Assembly (NCBI GenBank): GCA_009760855.2
Contig: WPIO01000052.1
Coordinates: forward strand, 2,017,501-2,081,500
DNA: 64,000 nt
From: Cristatella mucedo
Lineage: Eukaryota; Bryozoa; Phylactolaemata; Cristatellidae
Direction of reading: 5' to 3'
How positions within the stretch are numbered: the first letter of the stretch is position 1; each line of letters begins with the position of its first letter. The position numbers were made by a program, and so were the translations under genes. Shown here piece after piece: positions 61,977-64,000 of this stretch. The notes beneath the pieces are model-generated. The model was given only the letters and a program-made list of their open reading frames with translations, made no database searches and was not told where the DNA came from.

Positions 61977-63439
61977 TTTATATTATTAACCTGCAGTAAC
62001 GATCAGCTAGCATGAGACACCCCAGTCATATACAGTAATATGACAACTAACACTACTGTCGAAGCCGTATATTAATCCGTCCAGCAACAAAGCTTGCCAC
62101 AATGCAAGTGTGTAGCGGCCATTGGCTGCTCAACGTAGTCTATGTACATCCAAAGCTGCCACCACCATTCCACCGCTCAGCCTGCAGCTGGACACTTCAA
62201 TTAACTATCAGGCTGAATTGACGCAAGGGATTGATGGTCAGCTTCAGTCCTACCACTCCTAGCTTGGGCGTGTTTAGCTGATCACATGACTGTCACTTGC
62301 TCGTTCCTCTCTCTTGCTGTCCGCGCTGGACAGCCTCTCTTCTCTCCTACTCTCACTCTCTAAGGTTTGGCATTAAATCATTATCTCGTCTGATTCGCTA
62401 AATTATCCATCTGATATAATTCCAAACAAGCTCTACTGCAATCGACCAATCACCAGCTTCCATCGAAAACACAGTCACAAGCAGCCAAGAAACAGCACGA
62501 TTTTGTAAGTACACCATAGGGAGTTGTGTGTTGTACATCCATCAACAAAACACTTTTAACAACATACTTGCCCAACAGTGCAGGATGCAGCATTTTACTT
62601 AGCATAAGCATGACGTTTTACGAGCCAGTATAATGCTTGACTTTGAATGTGTTAAATCAAAATTCGGATGACATGAGATAGAGATCTTCTCCCACGCGCA
62701 TGCACTAGTGTCTCCATAGGCATTCCTCTCTCAATAATACAGTTGCTTGTTGTTATTATCACTGGGAGGTTTTCTTAAGCTATTACAGGGTCTACTAGGT
62801 TGCCGTAATTCCTTTGATCGATTAGGTCTCGGTAAGGATTCTAGTAAATTTCGAAATTTCGAAGCAGGAATTGAGACAGGCCTGGCTGTTAGGCCTTGCA
62901 CGCCATTCTCTCGGCCAAGAATAACTTAAGTGACTTGAATTTTGTTGCAAAGAAACACTAATGGAGTAACATGAGGCACCATGTTTTGTCATTCTTACTT
63001 GTGCTCAGCTAATCAAGATATTGATACAGCAAATCCGGCCATAGCATTACCACAGCAGGAGAAGACACGTCGTCACTGATACGTAGAGCAGGTGAGCATG
63101 TAAGGCAAACAATATACAAGCTGAGAATGAAGTAGATGCCACATAATATATGATATAGGCCACAGCTACACAATACTAGAACATGCCAAACGACACATCA
63201 TAGCTATCATAACTACAGACTGCAGATAGAATATCAGCAGCCGAGCTGTGATGAGTTGTCTTGCTAGGTGCAAGCAATCTCGACAGCTGAGCCATCATGA
63301 TGATAATGTAGCACGACGGCTGCACTGTAACCACACCTGCAATACCGGCCCAGCAAGCTCCTTTGCAAGTTCTAGATTATGCGAGTCTTTGCCGAGCAGG
63401 GCTGTAGAGATTCTGAGCAAGACACGAAGCAGCTGTTCC
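21157..63439 (-). CDS. RALGAPA: Ral GTPase-activating protein alpha subunit (RALGAPA1/2 family), 27 coding exons, N-terminus outside the window
   Basis: Catalytic subunit of the RalGAP complex, which with RALGAPB stimulates GTP hydrolysis by RalA/RalB in the cytoplasm. RalGAP is controlled by Akt phosphorylation in vertebrates. I see 27 exons with GT/AG borders. All junctions keep frame, giving 1,703 codons plus TAA. Order: helical block (exons 1-3), Ser/Pro-rich linker (4-8), central helical block with [26 protein letters not shown] and [10 protein letters not shown] (9-18), then the Rap/Ran-GAP domain (22-27) with [37 protein letters not shown] (Asn thumb), [13 protein letters not shown] and TFE.FAA.VFSP. 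Family proteins are about 2,000 residues, so about 600 N-terminal residues lie beyond 64000. Identification rests on recalled family sequence; no search was run. Introns carry most of the mobile elements listed below. Which vertebrate paralogue it is closer to was not resolved. Confidence 0.95.
21497..21624 (-). CDS. RALGAPA: RALGAPA exon 26 of window
   Basis: Reads [20 protein letters not shown], then [12 protein letters not shown] place the donor at GTATCC (after 21497, phase 2), because joining it to 21346 gives exactly the family spacing (15 residues) between NASR and the next conserved RAR. An in-frame alternative donor at 21445 exists. Confidence 0.9.
21732..21890 (-). CDS. RALGAPA: RALGAPA exon 25 of window (catalytic Asn exon)
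   Basis: 53 codons: [20 protein letters not shown], then [19 protein letters not shown] and ending DQKPE. The Asn of HLGND aligns with the catalytic thumb Asn of Rap/RalGAP proteins, so the enzyme looks active. Acceptor TTTTTTTAG, donor GTAGGT, phase 0. It has no Met. Confidence 0.97.
22013..22084. repeat. (TC)n-(TA)n compound microsatellite
   Basis: TC run to 22047 followed directly by TA run to 22084, in the intron between RALGAPA exons 24 and 25. Confidence 0.97.
22195..22720 (-). mobile_element. diverged LINE family A-related 3' fragment
   Basis: Tail at the low end (TTATTACCAATCATAATAAC), degenerate stem-loop GGGCTCTAAGAGAAATCTCT, and inner sequence AATGTGGCAACTGCAGC... matching 56770-56830 of the better copy. 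Confidence 0.7.
22819..22924 (+). mobile_element. tRNA-derived SINE copy
   Basis: Nearly identical over its 5' half to 50780-50835: GGTTTGGTCCAGCAGTTAAG and GTGCTCGCCCCGACCAAGGT. The B-box part is shortened. It ends in the LINE-like AAATTAAGTTTGCTTGGGGT and GCTATACAATGAA, then a (TA)n. Confidence 0.75.
22925..23009. repeat. (TA)n microsatellite, ~85 bp
   Basis: Pure TA; grows from the 3' end of the SINE copy just upstream. Confidence 0.98.
23437..23830 (-). mobile_element. LINE family A fragment, 3' tail plus RT remnant
   Basis: TAATAATAATAATAATAATA tail, then the stem-loop GATAAAGCGCCCTCAGAGAA...CAAGGCGCTTTAC. Further in, TGGCGTCAAATGCCACTGAG matches the RT motif A region in minus orientation. 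Confidence 0.82.
24105..24384 (-). CDS. RALGAPA: RALGAPA exon 24 of window (Rap/Ran-GAP domain start)
   Basis: Reads [38 protein letters not shown] and [20 protein letters not shown]. This is the N-terminal part of the Rap/Ran-GAP fold. Acceptor CGTTGCAG, donor GTGAGA, phase 0 on leaving. Confidence 0.98.
24473..24522. repeat. (AC)n microsatellite
   Basis: 50-bp AC run in the RALGAPA intron between exons 23 and 24. Confidence 0.98.
24600..25830 (-). mobile_element. Tc1/mariner transposase pseudogene
   Basis: Minus-strand fragments in shifting frames spell the Tc1-type order: [20 protein letters not shown] and [11 protein letters not shown] (near 25160-25060), then [19 protein letters not shown] (near 25000-24950), then PDLNPIEYL (near 24935-24905), the Asp/Glu catalytic end. 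Multiple frameshifts and stops make it inactive. It sits in the intron between RALGAPA exons 23 and 24. Ends and inverted repeats were not found. Confidence 0.78.
27130..27515 (-). mobile_element. diverged LINE 3' fragment
   Basis: (TAA)n tail at 27130-27145, a degenerate stem-loop, and a minus-strand frame reading [20 protein letters not shown], parallel to the family [20 protein letters not shown]. Confidence 0.72.
27872..28060 (-). CDS. RALGAPA: RALGAPA exon 23 of window
   Basis: Reads [20 protein letters not shown], then [15 protein letters not shown], the conserved lead-in to the GAP domain. Acceptor TTTTTGTCAG, donor GTGAGT, phase 2 on leaving. Confidence 0.96.
28433..28614 (-). CDS. 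RALGAPA: RALGAPA exon 22 of window
   Basis: Reads [20 protein letters not shown] and later [20 protein letters not shown], matching family L...G.TSPECL and QE..II..IL.Q. Acceptor TATCTAG, donor GTGGGT, leaves in phase 2. Confidence 0.95.
28885..31302 (+). mobile_element. LINE family B copy 1 (EN to RT C-terminus)
   Basis: Plus-strand frames show [13 protein letters not shown] (apurinic endonuclease GDFN motif, ~29118-29156), [14 protein letters not shown] (~30095-30140), [35 protein letters not shown] (RT motif A) and a weak PQGSVL-like region. Frameshifts and stops abound. Truncated at its 3' end where copy 2 begins. Lies between RALGAPA exons 21 and 22. Confidence 0.88.
31303..32620 (+). 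mobile_element. LINE family B copy 2 (RT to 3' end), in tandem with copy 1
   Basis: Restarts inside RT at sequence matching 30412 onward, continues through [38 protein letters not shown] and [12 protein letters not shown], and ends with GGAATTACAGATGGAGATAG plus an ACATT/ATAC-type tail. Decayed. Confidence 0.88.
32975..33084 (-). CDS. RALGAPA: RALGAPA exon 21 of window
   Basis: Phase 1 to 0. Reads [20 protein letters not shown] and ends NRSADELAQ. Acceptor CACTGTTACAG, donor GTCAGT. Corresponds to the variable stretch before the TSPEC motif. Confidence 0.85.
33341..33479 (-). CDS. RALGAPA: RALGAPA exon 20 of window
   Basis: Reads [20 protein letters not shown], then [16 protein letters not shown], matching family VR.IVRDLSGKYSWD..LYG. 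Acceptor GATAG (weak tract), donor GTACTG, leaves in phase 1. Confidence 0.93.
33826..33876 (-). CDS. RALGAPA: RALGAPA exon 19 of window (17-codon micro-exon)
   Basis: Encodes [17 protein letters not shown], matching family FVFND STLIS. Acceptor GGGTTTTTTGCAG, donor GTAAGT, phase 0. A small exon but clearly real. Confidence 0.95.
34055..34240 (-). CDS. RALGAPA: RALGAPA exon 18 of window
   Basis: Reads [20 protein letters not shown] and ends FSSPGLQ, matching family HLVNHLGHYP and RSPNLQ. Acceptor CATTGCAG, donor GTGAGC, phase 0. Confidence 0.96.
34666..34799 (-). other. open segment of unknown origin fused to a LINE fragment
   Basis: On the minus strand, the RT frame of the adjacent LINE A piece continues after ATGG into [20 protein letters not shown] and [20 protein letters not shown], then a stop. 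This is not LINE sequence, since the intact copy diverges here. RALGAPA exons 17 and 18 join properly without it. Confidence 0.5.
34800..35505 (-). mobile_element. LINE family A RT fragment, interrupted by a family B insertion
   Basis: 34800-35002 encodes [20 protein letters not shown] on the minus strand, matching the better family A copy. The match resumes at 35470 (CTAGTGTCGCTTTCTTGAGT), exactly where it broke off apart from 2-3 missing bases. Confidence 0.88.
35003..35469 (-). mobile_element. LINE family B 3' fragment nested in family A
   Basis: Minus-strand [20 protein letters not shown] and [20 protein letters not shown], with the family B 3' end at the low-coordinate side. 5'-truncated at 35469. 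Closely similar to 6979-7440. Confidence 0.9.
36490..36735 (-). CDS. RALGAPA: RALGAPA exon 17 of window (variable)
   Basis: 82 codons, Gln/Ser-rich ([24 protein letters not shown]), ending QVQAAAKF. It is variable in the family too. Acceptor ACTTAG, donor GTAAGT, phase 0. The joint with exon 18 recreates [17 protein letters not shown] as in relatives. Confidence 0.88.
36903..37097 (-). CDS. RALGAPA: RALGAPA exon 16 of window
   Basis: Reads KLVALLTDQ, then [20 protein letters not shown], the family block K.IVSLLLCLLDWCMAL. Acceptor TTCTTAG, donor GTAAGT, phase 0. Confidence 0.95.
37582..37724 (+). mobile_element. tRNA-derived SINE copy
   Basis: Box B is a perfect GGGTTCGAATCC preceded by GGTCGT; box A region TGACCATTGATAAGGCACTC. 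The body has GCAATCCTTTATTGCCAACT and it ends GCTATATAAATGAGGC like the 50780 copy. Confidence 0.72.
38064..38180 (+). mobile_element. tRNA-derived SINE copy, diverged
   Basis: GCCCGTGGGTAAGGTGCTTG and GCGAGTTCAAGACC resemble boxes A and B. The body GCAATCCTTTATTACCCGCA matches the 37582 copy. The 3' tail is unclear. Confidence 0.55.
39044..39157 (-). CDS. RALGAPA: RALGAPA exon 15 of window
   Basis: 38 codons, no Met. Reads [16 protein letters not shown], matching the family's VAQVACDVLQLLV. Acceptor TTGTGTAG, donor GTAAGC, phase 0. Confidence 0.92.
39220..39260. repeat. (AC)n/(GC)n microsatellite
   Basis: AC run to 39250, then GCGCGC. Lies between RALGAPA exons 14 and 15. Confidence 0.95.
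39373..39478 (-). CDS. RALGAPA: RALGAPA exon 14 of window
   Basis: Completes R and reads [16 protein letters not shown], then [14 protein letters not shown]; matches the family's RCIA.CSLG.W.CEEL. Acceptor CCTTGCAG, donor GTAAGC. Confidence 0.95.
40969..41012. repeat. three tandem 15-bp units
   Basis: ACTCGTGCTGAACTT, ACTCGTGCTGAACTT and ACTTGTGCTGAATTT; intronic. Confidence 0.9.
41802..41986 (-). CDS. RALGAPA: RALGAPA exon 13 of window
   Basis: Reads [20 protein letters not shown], the family motif [10 protein letters not shown], then [14 protein letters not shown]. Acceptor TTTTTGTAG, donor GTACGA, leaves in phase 2 inside an Arg codon. Confidence 0.96.
42625..42702 (-). mobile_element. 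LINE family A 3' tail fragment (solo)
   Basis: TAATAATAATAATAATAATA tail, TATAAAGCACCCTCAGAGAA...TAGGCGCTTAC stem-loop, then nothing further recognisable: a severely 5'-truncated copy. Confidence 0.8.
43474..43605 (-). CDS. RALGAPA: RALGAPA exon 12 of window
   Basis: Reads [20 protein letters not shown], then [12 protein letters not shown], a highly conserved family block. Acceptor TATCTGTAG, donor GTTGGT, phase 0. Confidence 0.95.
43686..43841 (-). CDS. RALGAPA: RALGAPA exon 11 of window
   Basis: Reads [20 protein letters not shown] and later [18 protein letters not shown], strongly collinear with the family. Acceptor ATCTAG, donor GTAGGG, phase 0 on both sides. Confidence 0.95.
44731..44832 (-). 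CDS. RALGAPA: RALGAPA exon 10 of window
   Basis: 34 codons, phase 0. Reads [13 protein letters not shown], then [18 protein letters not shown], corresponding to the family's SPSPPVLIPPLR...WLFK segment. Acceptor TTTTGGTAG, donor GTAATG. Confidence 0.88.
44946..45154 (-). CDS. RALGAPA: RALGAPA exon 9 of window (start of central conserved block)
   Basis: Contains [20 protein letters not shown], a family signature, then [17 protein letters not shown]. The acceptor TAGCAG is again an in-frame NAGNAG pair (45154 or 45151). Donor GTAAGC, leaves in phase 0. Confidence 0.95.
45285..45620 (-). CDS. RALGAPA: RALGAPA exon 8 of window (linker, NAGNAG acceptor)
   Basis: Reads [20 protein letters not shown], then a Gly/Asp stretch and [15 protein letters not shown]. 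The acceptor is CAGCAG, so splicing at 45620 or 45617 adds or drops one codon in frame. Donor GTAGAA, phase 1. Confidence 0.87.
46379..46564 (-). mobile_element. SPIN-like hAT element, 186 bp non-autonomous, with 8-bp TSD
   Basis: Ends CAGTGGTTCTCAACCT and, inverted, CAGCGTTTCTCAACCT (14 of 16 identical), flanked on both sides by CCCTAATG (46371-46378 and 46565-46572). An 8-bp duplication is diagnostic of hAT. The interior contains GGTCGCGAC, GACCATCGGAAAACAC (minus) and ATGAGGAACTGTTTTAA (minus), the arrangement I recall from SPIN elements. Lies in the intron between RALGAPA exons 7 and 8. Too short to encode transposase. Confidence 0.88.
47147..47491 (-). CDS. RALGAPA: RALGAPA exon 7 of window (acidic/Ser-Thr linker)
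   Basis: Reads [20 protein letters not shown] and ends TELQALIGA. Acceptor TTCTCTGTAG, donor GTGAGT, phases 1 and 1. Together with exons 6 and 8 it forms about 450 residues of low-complexity linker. Confidence 0.88.
47774..48454 (-). CDS. RALGAPA: RALGAPA exon 6 of window (Pro/Ser-rich linker, 681 nt)
   Basis: Largest exon. Contains PPLPARPK and [17 protein letters not shown], which resemble SH3/EVH1-type ligand motifs, within Ser/Thr-rich sequence ending DKEG. Acceptor TTTCTTCAG, donor GTAGGT, phases 1 and 1. The linker of vertebrate RALGAPA is also Ser-rich; the long polyproline run is the unusual part here. The plus strand is also open because of composition. Confidence 0.88.
49695..49743. 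repeat. foldback hairpin, 21-bp arms, 7-nt loop
   Basis: CCTGAACTAATTTAGAGCCAC, loop GGAAACT, then the complementary arm ending GTTCAGG, with one mismatch. In the RALGAPA intron between exons 5 and 6. It could be a MITE remnant, an RNA hairpin or a chance palindrome; the last is unlikely at this length. Confidence 0.9.
49933..50100 (-). CDS. RALGAPA: RALGAPA exon 5 of window (linker)
   Basis: Reads [15 protein letters not shown] and later [20 protein letters not shown]. Acceptor TTTCCTTTAG, donor GTACAAT, phases 1 and 1. Basic/Ser-rich linker with no family motif. Confidence 0.8.
50780..50920 (+). mobile_element. tRNA-derived SINE, best copy, with LINE-like 3' end
   Basis: tRNA-like head with box A TGGTCTAGCGGTTAAGG and box B GTGGGCTCGAGCCCC at tRNA-like spacing. 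The 3' part, CAAAGCGCCTGAATAGAGAT and TAGGTTCTCTTGGGCCGCTA, has the same stem-loop order as the LINE family A 3' end, then a TATAAATGAATTATATTATC tail. Lies between RALGAPA exons 4 and 5. Confidence 0.8.
50925..53390. other. RALGAPA intron sequence without recognised genes
   Basis: Includes a possible plus-strand start exon at 52150-52196 (see findings), plus short ORFs. No LINE tail or SSR of note. Confidence 0.45.
53397..53573 (-). CDS. RALGAPA: RALGAPA exon 4 of window (linker)
   Basis: Open for 59 codons with a good acceptor (ATATTGCAG) and donor (GTGAGA), phases 1 and 1. Reads [19 protein letters not shown] and ends YAEEED. Linker sequence is poorly conserved, so the call rests on phase and splice signals. 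It contains no ATG near its start. Confidence 0.75.
54650..54830 (-). mobile_element. LINE RT remnant
   Basis: Minus-strand frame [17 protein letters not shown] resembles RT motif A ([15 protein letters not shown]). Stops follow. Confidence 0.6.
54835..55012 (+). mobile_element. LINE family A 3' UTR and tail
   Basis: CAGCAAATGTAAAGCGCCTA...TCTCTGAGGGCGCTTTTATC stem-loop, then TTAGCATTATTATTATTACT. Its 5' part (CACTTGCATGCTGACCCTGT) is the complement of 56350-56400. Confidence 0.85.
55530..55770 (+). mobile_element. LINE C-terminal and 3' fragment
   Basis: Plus-strand [13 protein letters not shown] matches LTTFKKNLK of family A. Ends in a degenerate stem-loop (AGAGATTTAGTTCCCCGAGG) and CCTTATTACTCTTGCTGCTA. 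Confidence 0.7.
56453..56911 (-). pseudogene. C-terminal part of the LINE family A ORF after the stop codon
   Basis: Reads [20 protein letters not shown], then [20 protein letters not shown] and [18 protein letters not shown], the conserved C-terminus of CR1/L2/Rex-like ORF2. Same frame as the RT ORF. Confidence 0.93.
57047..58756 (-). CDS. reverse transcriptase ORF of LINE family A (5' truncated)
   Basis: 569 codons covering the end of the endonuclease and the complete RT palm with all catalytic Asp residues. The terminating TGA replaces a CGA Arg codon of a conserved ARNLGV motif; the same frame continues to 56453 (C-terminal 152-codon ORF). It uses target-primed reverse transcription in intact relatives. 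It lacks most of EN, so it cannot mobilise alone. Confidence 0.95.
   Translation of the reverse strand: MAHVHGPTHIKGHTLDQIFSYNCTLSSPIITKSCLPDHMQISFNLQCVPTSSSKITCESRNLKTLDIDAVRARISASPLLLNPPSDLSSLVDSYNTALADTLDEFAPLTKRTVRPRPDGLWFTTDIKLAKSTKQKLDKAYKRSGLTVHRQAYEDYCRSYQSILAKAKSSFYKNIVESQMHNPKMLMTINHLLNRSQISSLPDDPNADLADRFSRFFVQKIDKIRESIPVTKNSPLERCSSVPGCTSMSAFKQVTSDLVLKFVSQSKKTTSPLDPIPTVLLLRCIDLLLPCITNIIIMSLASGHVPAPFKKAVVRPLLKKATLDQENLSNYRPVSLLPFLSKTLERVVADQLISYIETSHLASKFQSGFRANHSTESALLRVYNDLLRNADMGRVSLLVLRDLSAAFDTIDHKVLLERLSSRLGITGTALQWFMSYLSGRLQSIDVNGQRSSEVPLKYGVPQGSVLGPVLFTVYTLPLADVIAKHNLGFHFYADDTQLYLCFDPSQPSSTSNSLNSLAACIDDIRTWMAANFLKLNDDKTSLLIMGKPSVIQRLERLTLKIGSASISPVE
59121..59241 (-). CDS. RALGAPA: RALGAPA exon 3 of window
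   Basis: Reads [19 protein letters not shown] and then DLPLDRMSE, a conserved family block that closes the N-terminal helical half. Acceptor TTCAG, donor GTATGG, leaves in phase 1. Confidence 0.93.
59502..59624 (-). CDS. RALGAPA: RALGAPA exon 2 of window
   Basis: Reads [16 protein letters not shown], then LWD.LL..LS.LT.W.EL.TEW, which is nearly collinear with vertebrate RALGAPA. Acceptor TTTTTCAG, donor GTAAGT. 41 codons, phase 0 on both sides. Confidence 0.93.
59640..60640. other. RALGAPA intron sequence
   Basis: Contains a short (GA)n at about 60244-60255 and a GC-richer patch at 60400-60610 with short ORFs on both strands. No function recognised. Confidence 0.4.
60645..60716 (-). mobile_element. 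LINE family A 3' tail fragment (solo)
   Basis: AATAATAATAATACATTTGA tail and AAAGCACCCTCAGAGAACTC...CTAGGTGCTTTAC stem-loop. Confidence 0.82.
61540..61925 (+). mobile_element. diverged LINE C-terminal and 3' fragment
   Basis: Plus-strand [15 protein letters not shown] parallels [15 protein letters not shown]. It ends with a stem-loop variant (GTTATGAAGCCCTTGGAAAG...TCTTATGGTGCTATACAAAT) and a TTATTATTATTGCCACTATT tail. Confidence 0.78.
61930..61985. repeat. (TA)n microsatellite
   Basis: Imperfect TA run next to the LINE tail. Confidence 0.9.
62000..63330. other. RALGAPA intron sequence
   Basis: A pyrimidine-rich patch occurs at 62300-62360. No exon or element recognised. Confidence 0.45.
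63337..63439 (-). CDS. RALGAPA: RALGAPA exon 1 of window
   Basis: Acceptor ends at 63440 and donor GTGTGG follows 63337. The first base completes a codon begun upstream; if the previous exon ends in TG this makes Trp, as in the family's TWEQ. It then reads [16 protein letters not shown] and ends AGPVLQ, matching the family segment before TLIV.WIKAN. It leaves in phase 0. Confidence 0.85.
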
Positions 63440-63610
63440 CTGCAAACAAAATTTGATAATCAAAAAATCGGCCACTAATTCTTGCACCAAGAAATAGGCG
63501 ATCAGCAAGAATTTAAGGCGTAAGGCGAATGCACACAACAAAAAGCTTCGGATGGGATGGTGCTCTACGACAGTTCGTTTGCCAGGCATCGTGCTATTAA
63601 GATGAACGGT

Positions 63611-63852
63611 CCTGAGCTGCTACTTCCATGCTATTCACTACCTCAACTGCTCTCCTGACTCTGCTATGCTTCCACTTTCTCTTTGTTGCGTGAGACGAAG
63701 TCTGTTGCGTGAGACGAAGTCTGTTGCCTACCGAATGCGTACCGAAAGCCGCTTAGGATGTGAATGTGCTATACAAAACTCTCCTGCATAACACCCACAT
63801 GGTCTTTATGACTTTGTGGAGTTACAAATGGAGATACATTACATTACATTAA
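63611..63852 (+). mobile_element. LINE family B 3' end fragment
   Basis: Matches 32380-32600 and the complement of 7000-7200. It contains a direct duplication of GTTGCGTGAGACGAAGTCT at about 63684-63722 and ends GGAGATACATTACATTACAT, showing the ACATT-type tail. Lies upstream of the first RALGAPA exon in the window. Confidence 0.88.
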
Positions 63853-64000
63853 CCTAGTAGTACATTAGCAGCAACAAATATAGAATTTCGAAAATTAATT
63901 TACGATGAAGTCTCTTGCTTGCAGGTGTCAAATACAGTTGTAGGTGCAACCTGTCTAAGAAGAAGTGTTAATGGACAAATGATATGGATAGCTGACGTCT

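Overview
This is an animal (metazoan) nuclear window: long introns with GT...AG borders, dinucleotide microsatellites, and many decayed non-LTR retrotransposons and DNA transposons. There are no bacterial operons. The repeat content fits a non-vertebrate animal, possibly a lophotrochozoan. I cannot name the species from sequence alone.

Main gene (minus strand, stop at 21157, running past the right edge). Twenty-seven coding exons between 63439 and 21157 encode the C-terminal ~1,700 residues of a Ral GTPase-activating protein alpha subunit (RALGAPA1/2 family). I built the model by hand. All 26 exon junctions are phase-compatible, and the parts sum to 1,703 codons plus stop. In order the exons hold the helical N-terminal half (partial), a long Ser/Thr/Pro-rich linker, the conserved central helical block, and the C-terminal Rap/Ran-GAP domain with the catalytic Asn of the His-Leu-Gly-Asn-Asp motif. 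Several exons lack an in-frame ATG or are short, so simple ORF listing misses them.

Second gene (plus strand, about 7.9-12.85 kb and probably beyond both ends). Four exons with matching phases encode most of a RUN domain of the RUSC (RUN and SH3) type. Upstream and downstream exons are only tentative. The two genes converge, with their 3' parts facing each other in roughly 13-21 kb.

Mobile elements fill the introns and intergenic DNA. They include: two CR1/L2-like LINE families (A, with a 3' stem-loop plus TTA-type tail; B, with an ACATT-type tail), one A copy having an RT ORF broken by only one stop; a nested A/B insertion; tRNA-derived SINEs whose 3' ends resemble the LINE A tail; a short SPIN-like hAT element with a perfect 8-bp target duplication; a Tc1/mariner relic; and a pogo/Tigger-like candidate. 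There is a 436-bp TG microsatellite near the left edge.

The most striking items are the SPIN-like hAT insertion (a superfamily group known for horizontal transfer between phyla), the SINE/LINE shared tail, an unexplained ORF fused to a LINE fragment, and a 21-bp-arm foldback in an intron.
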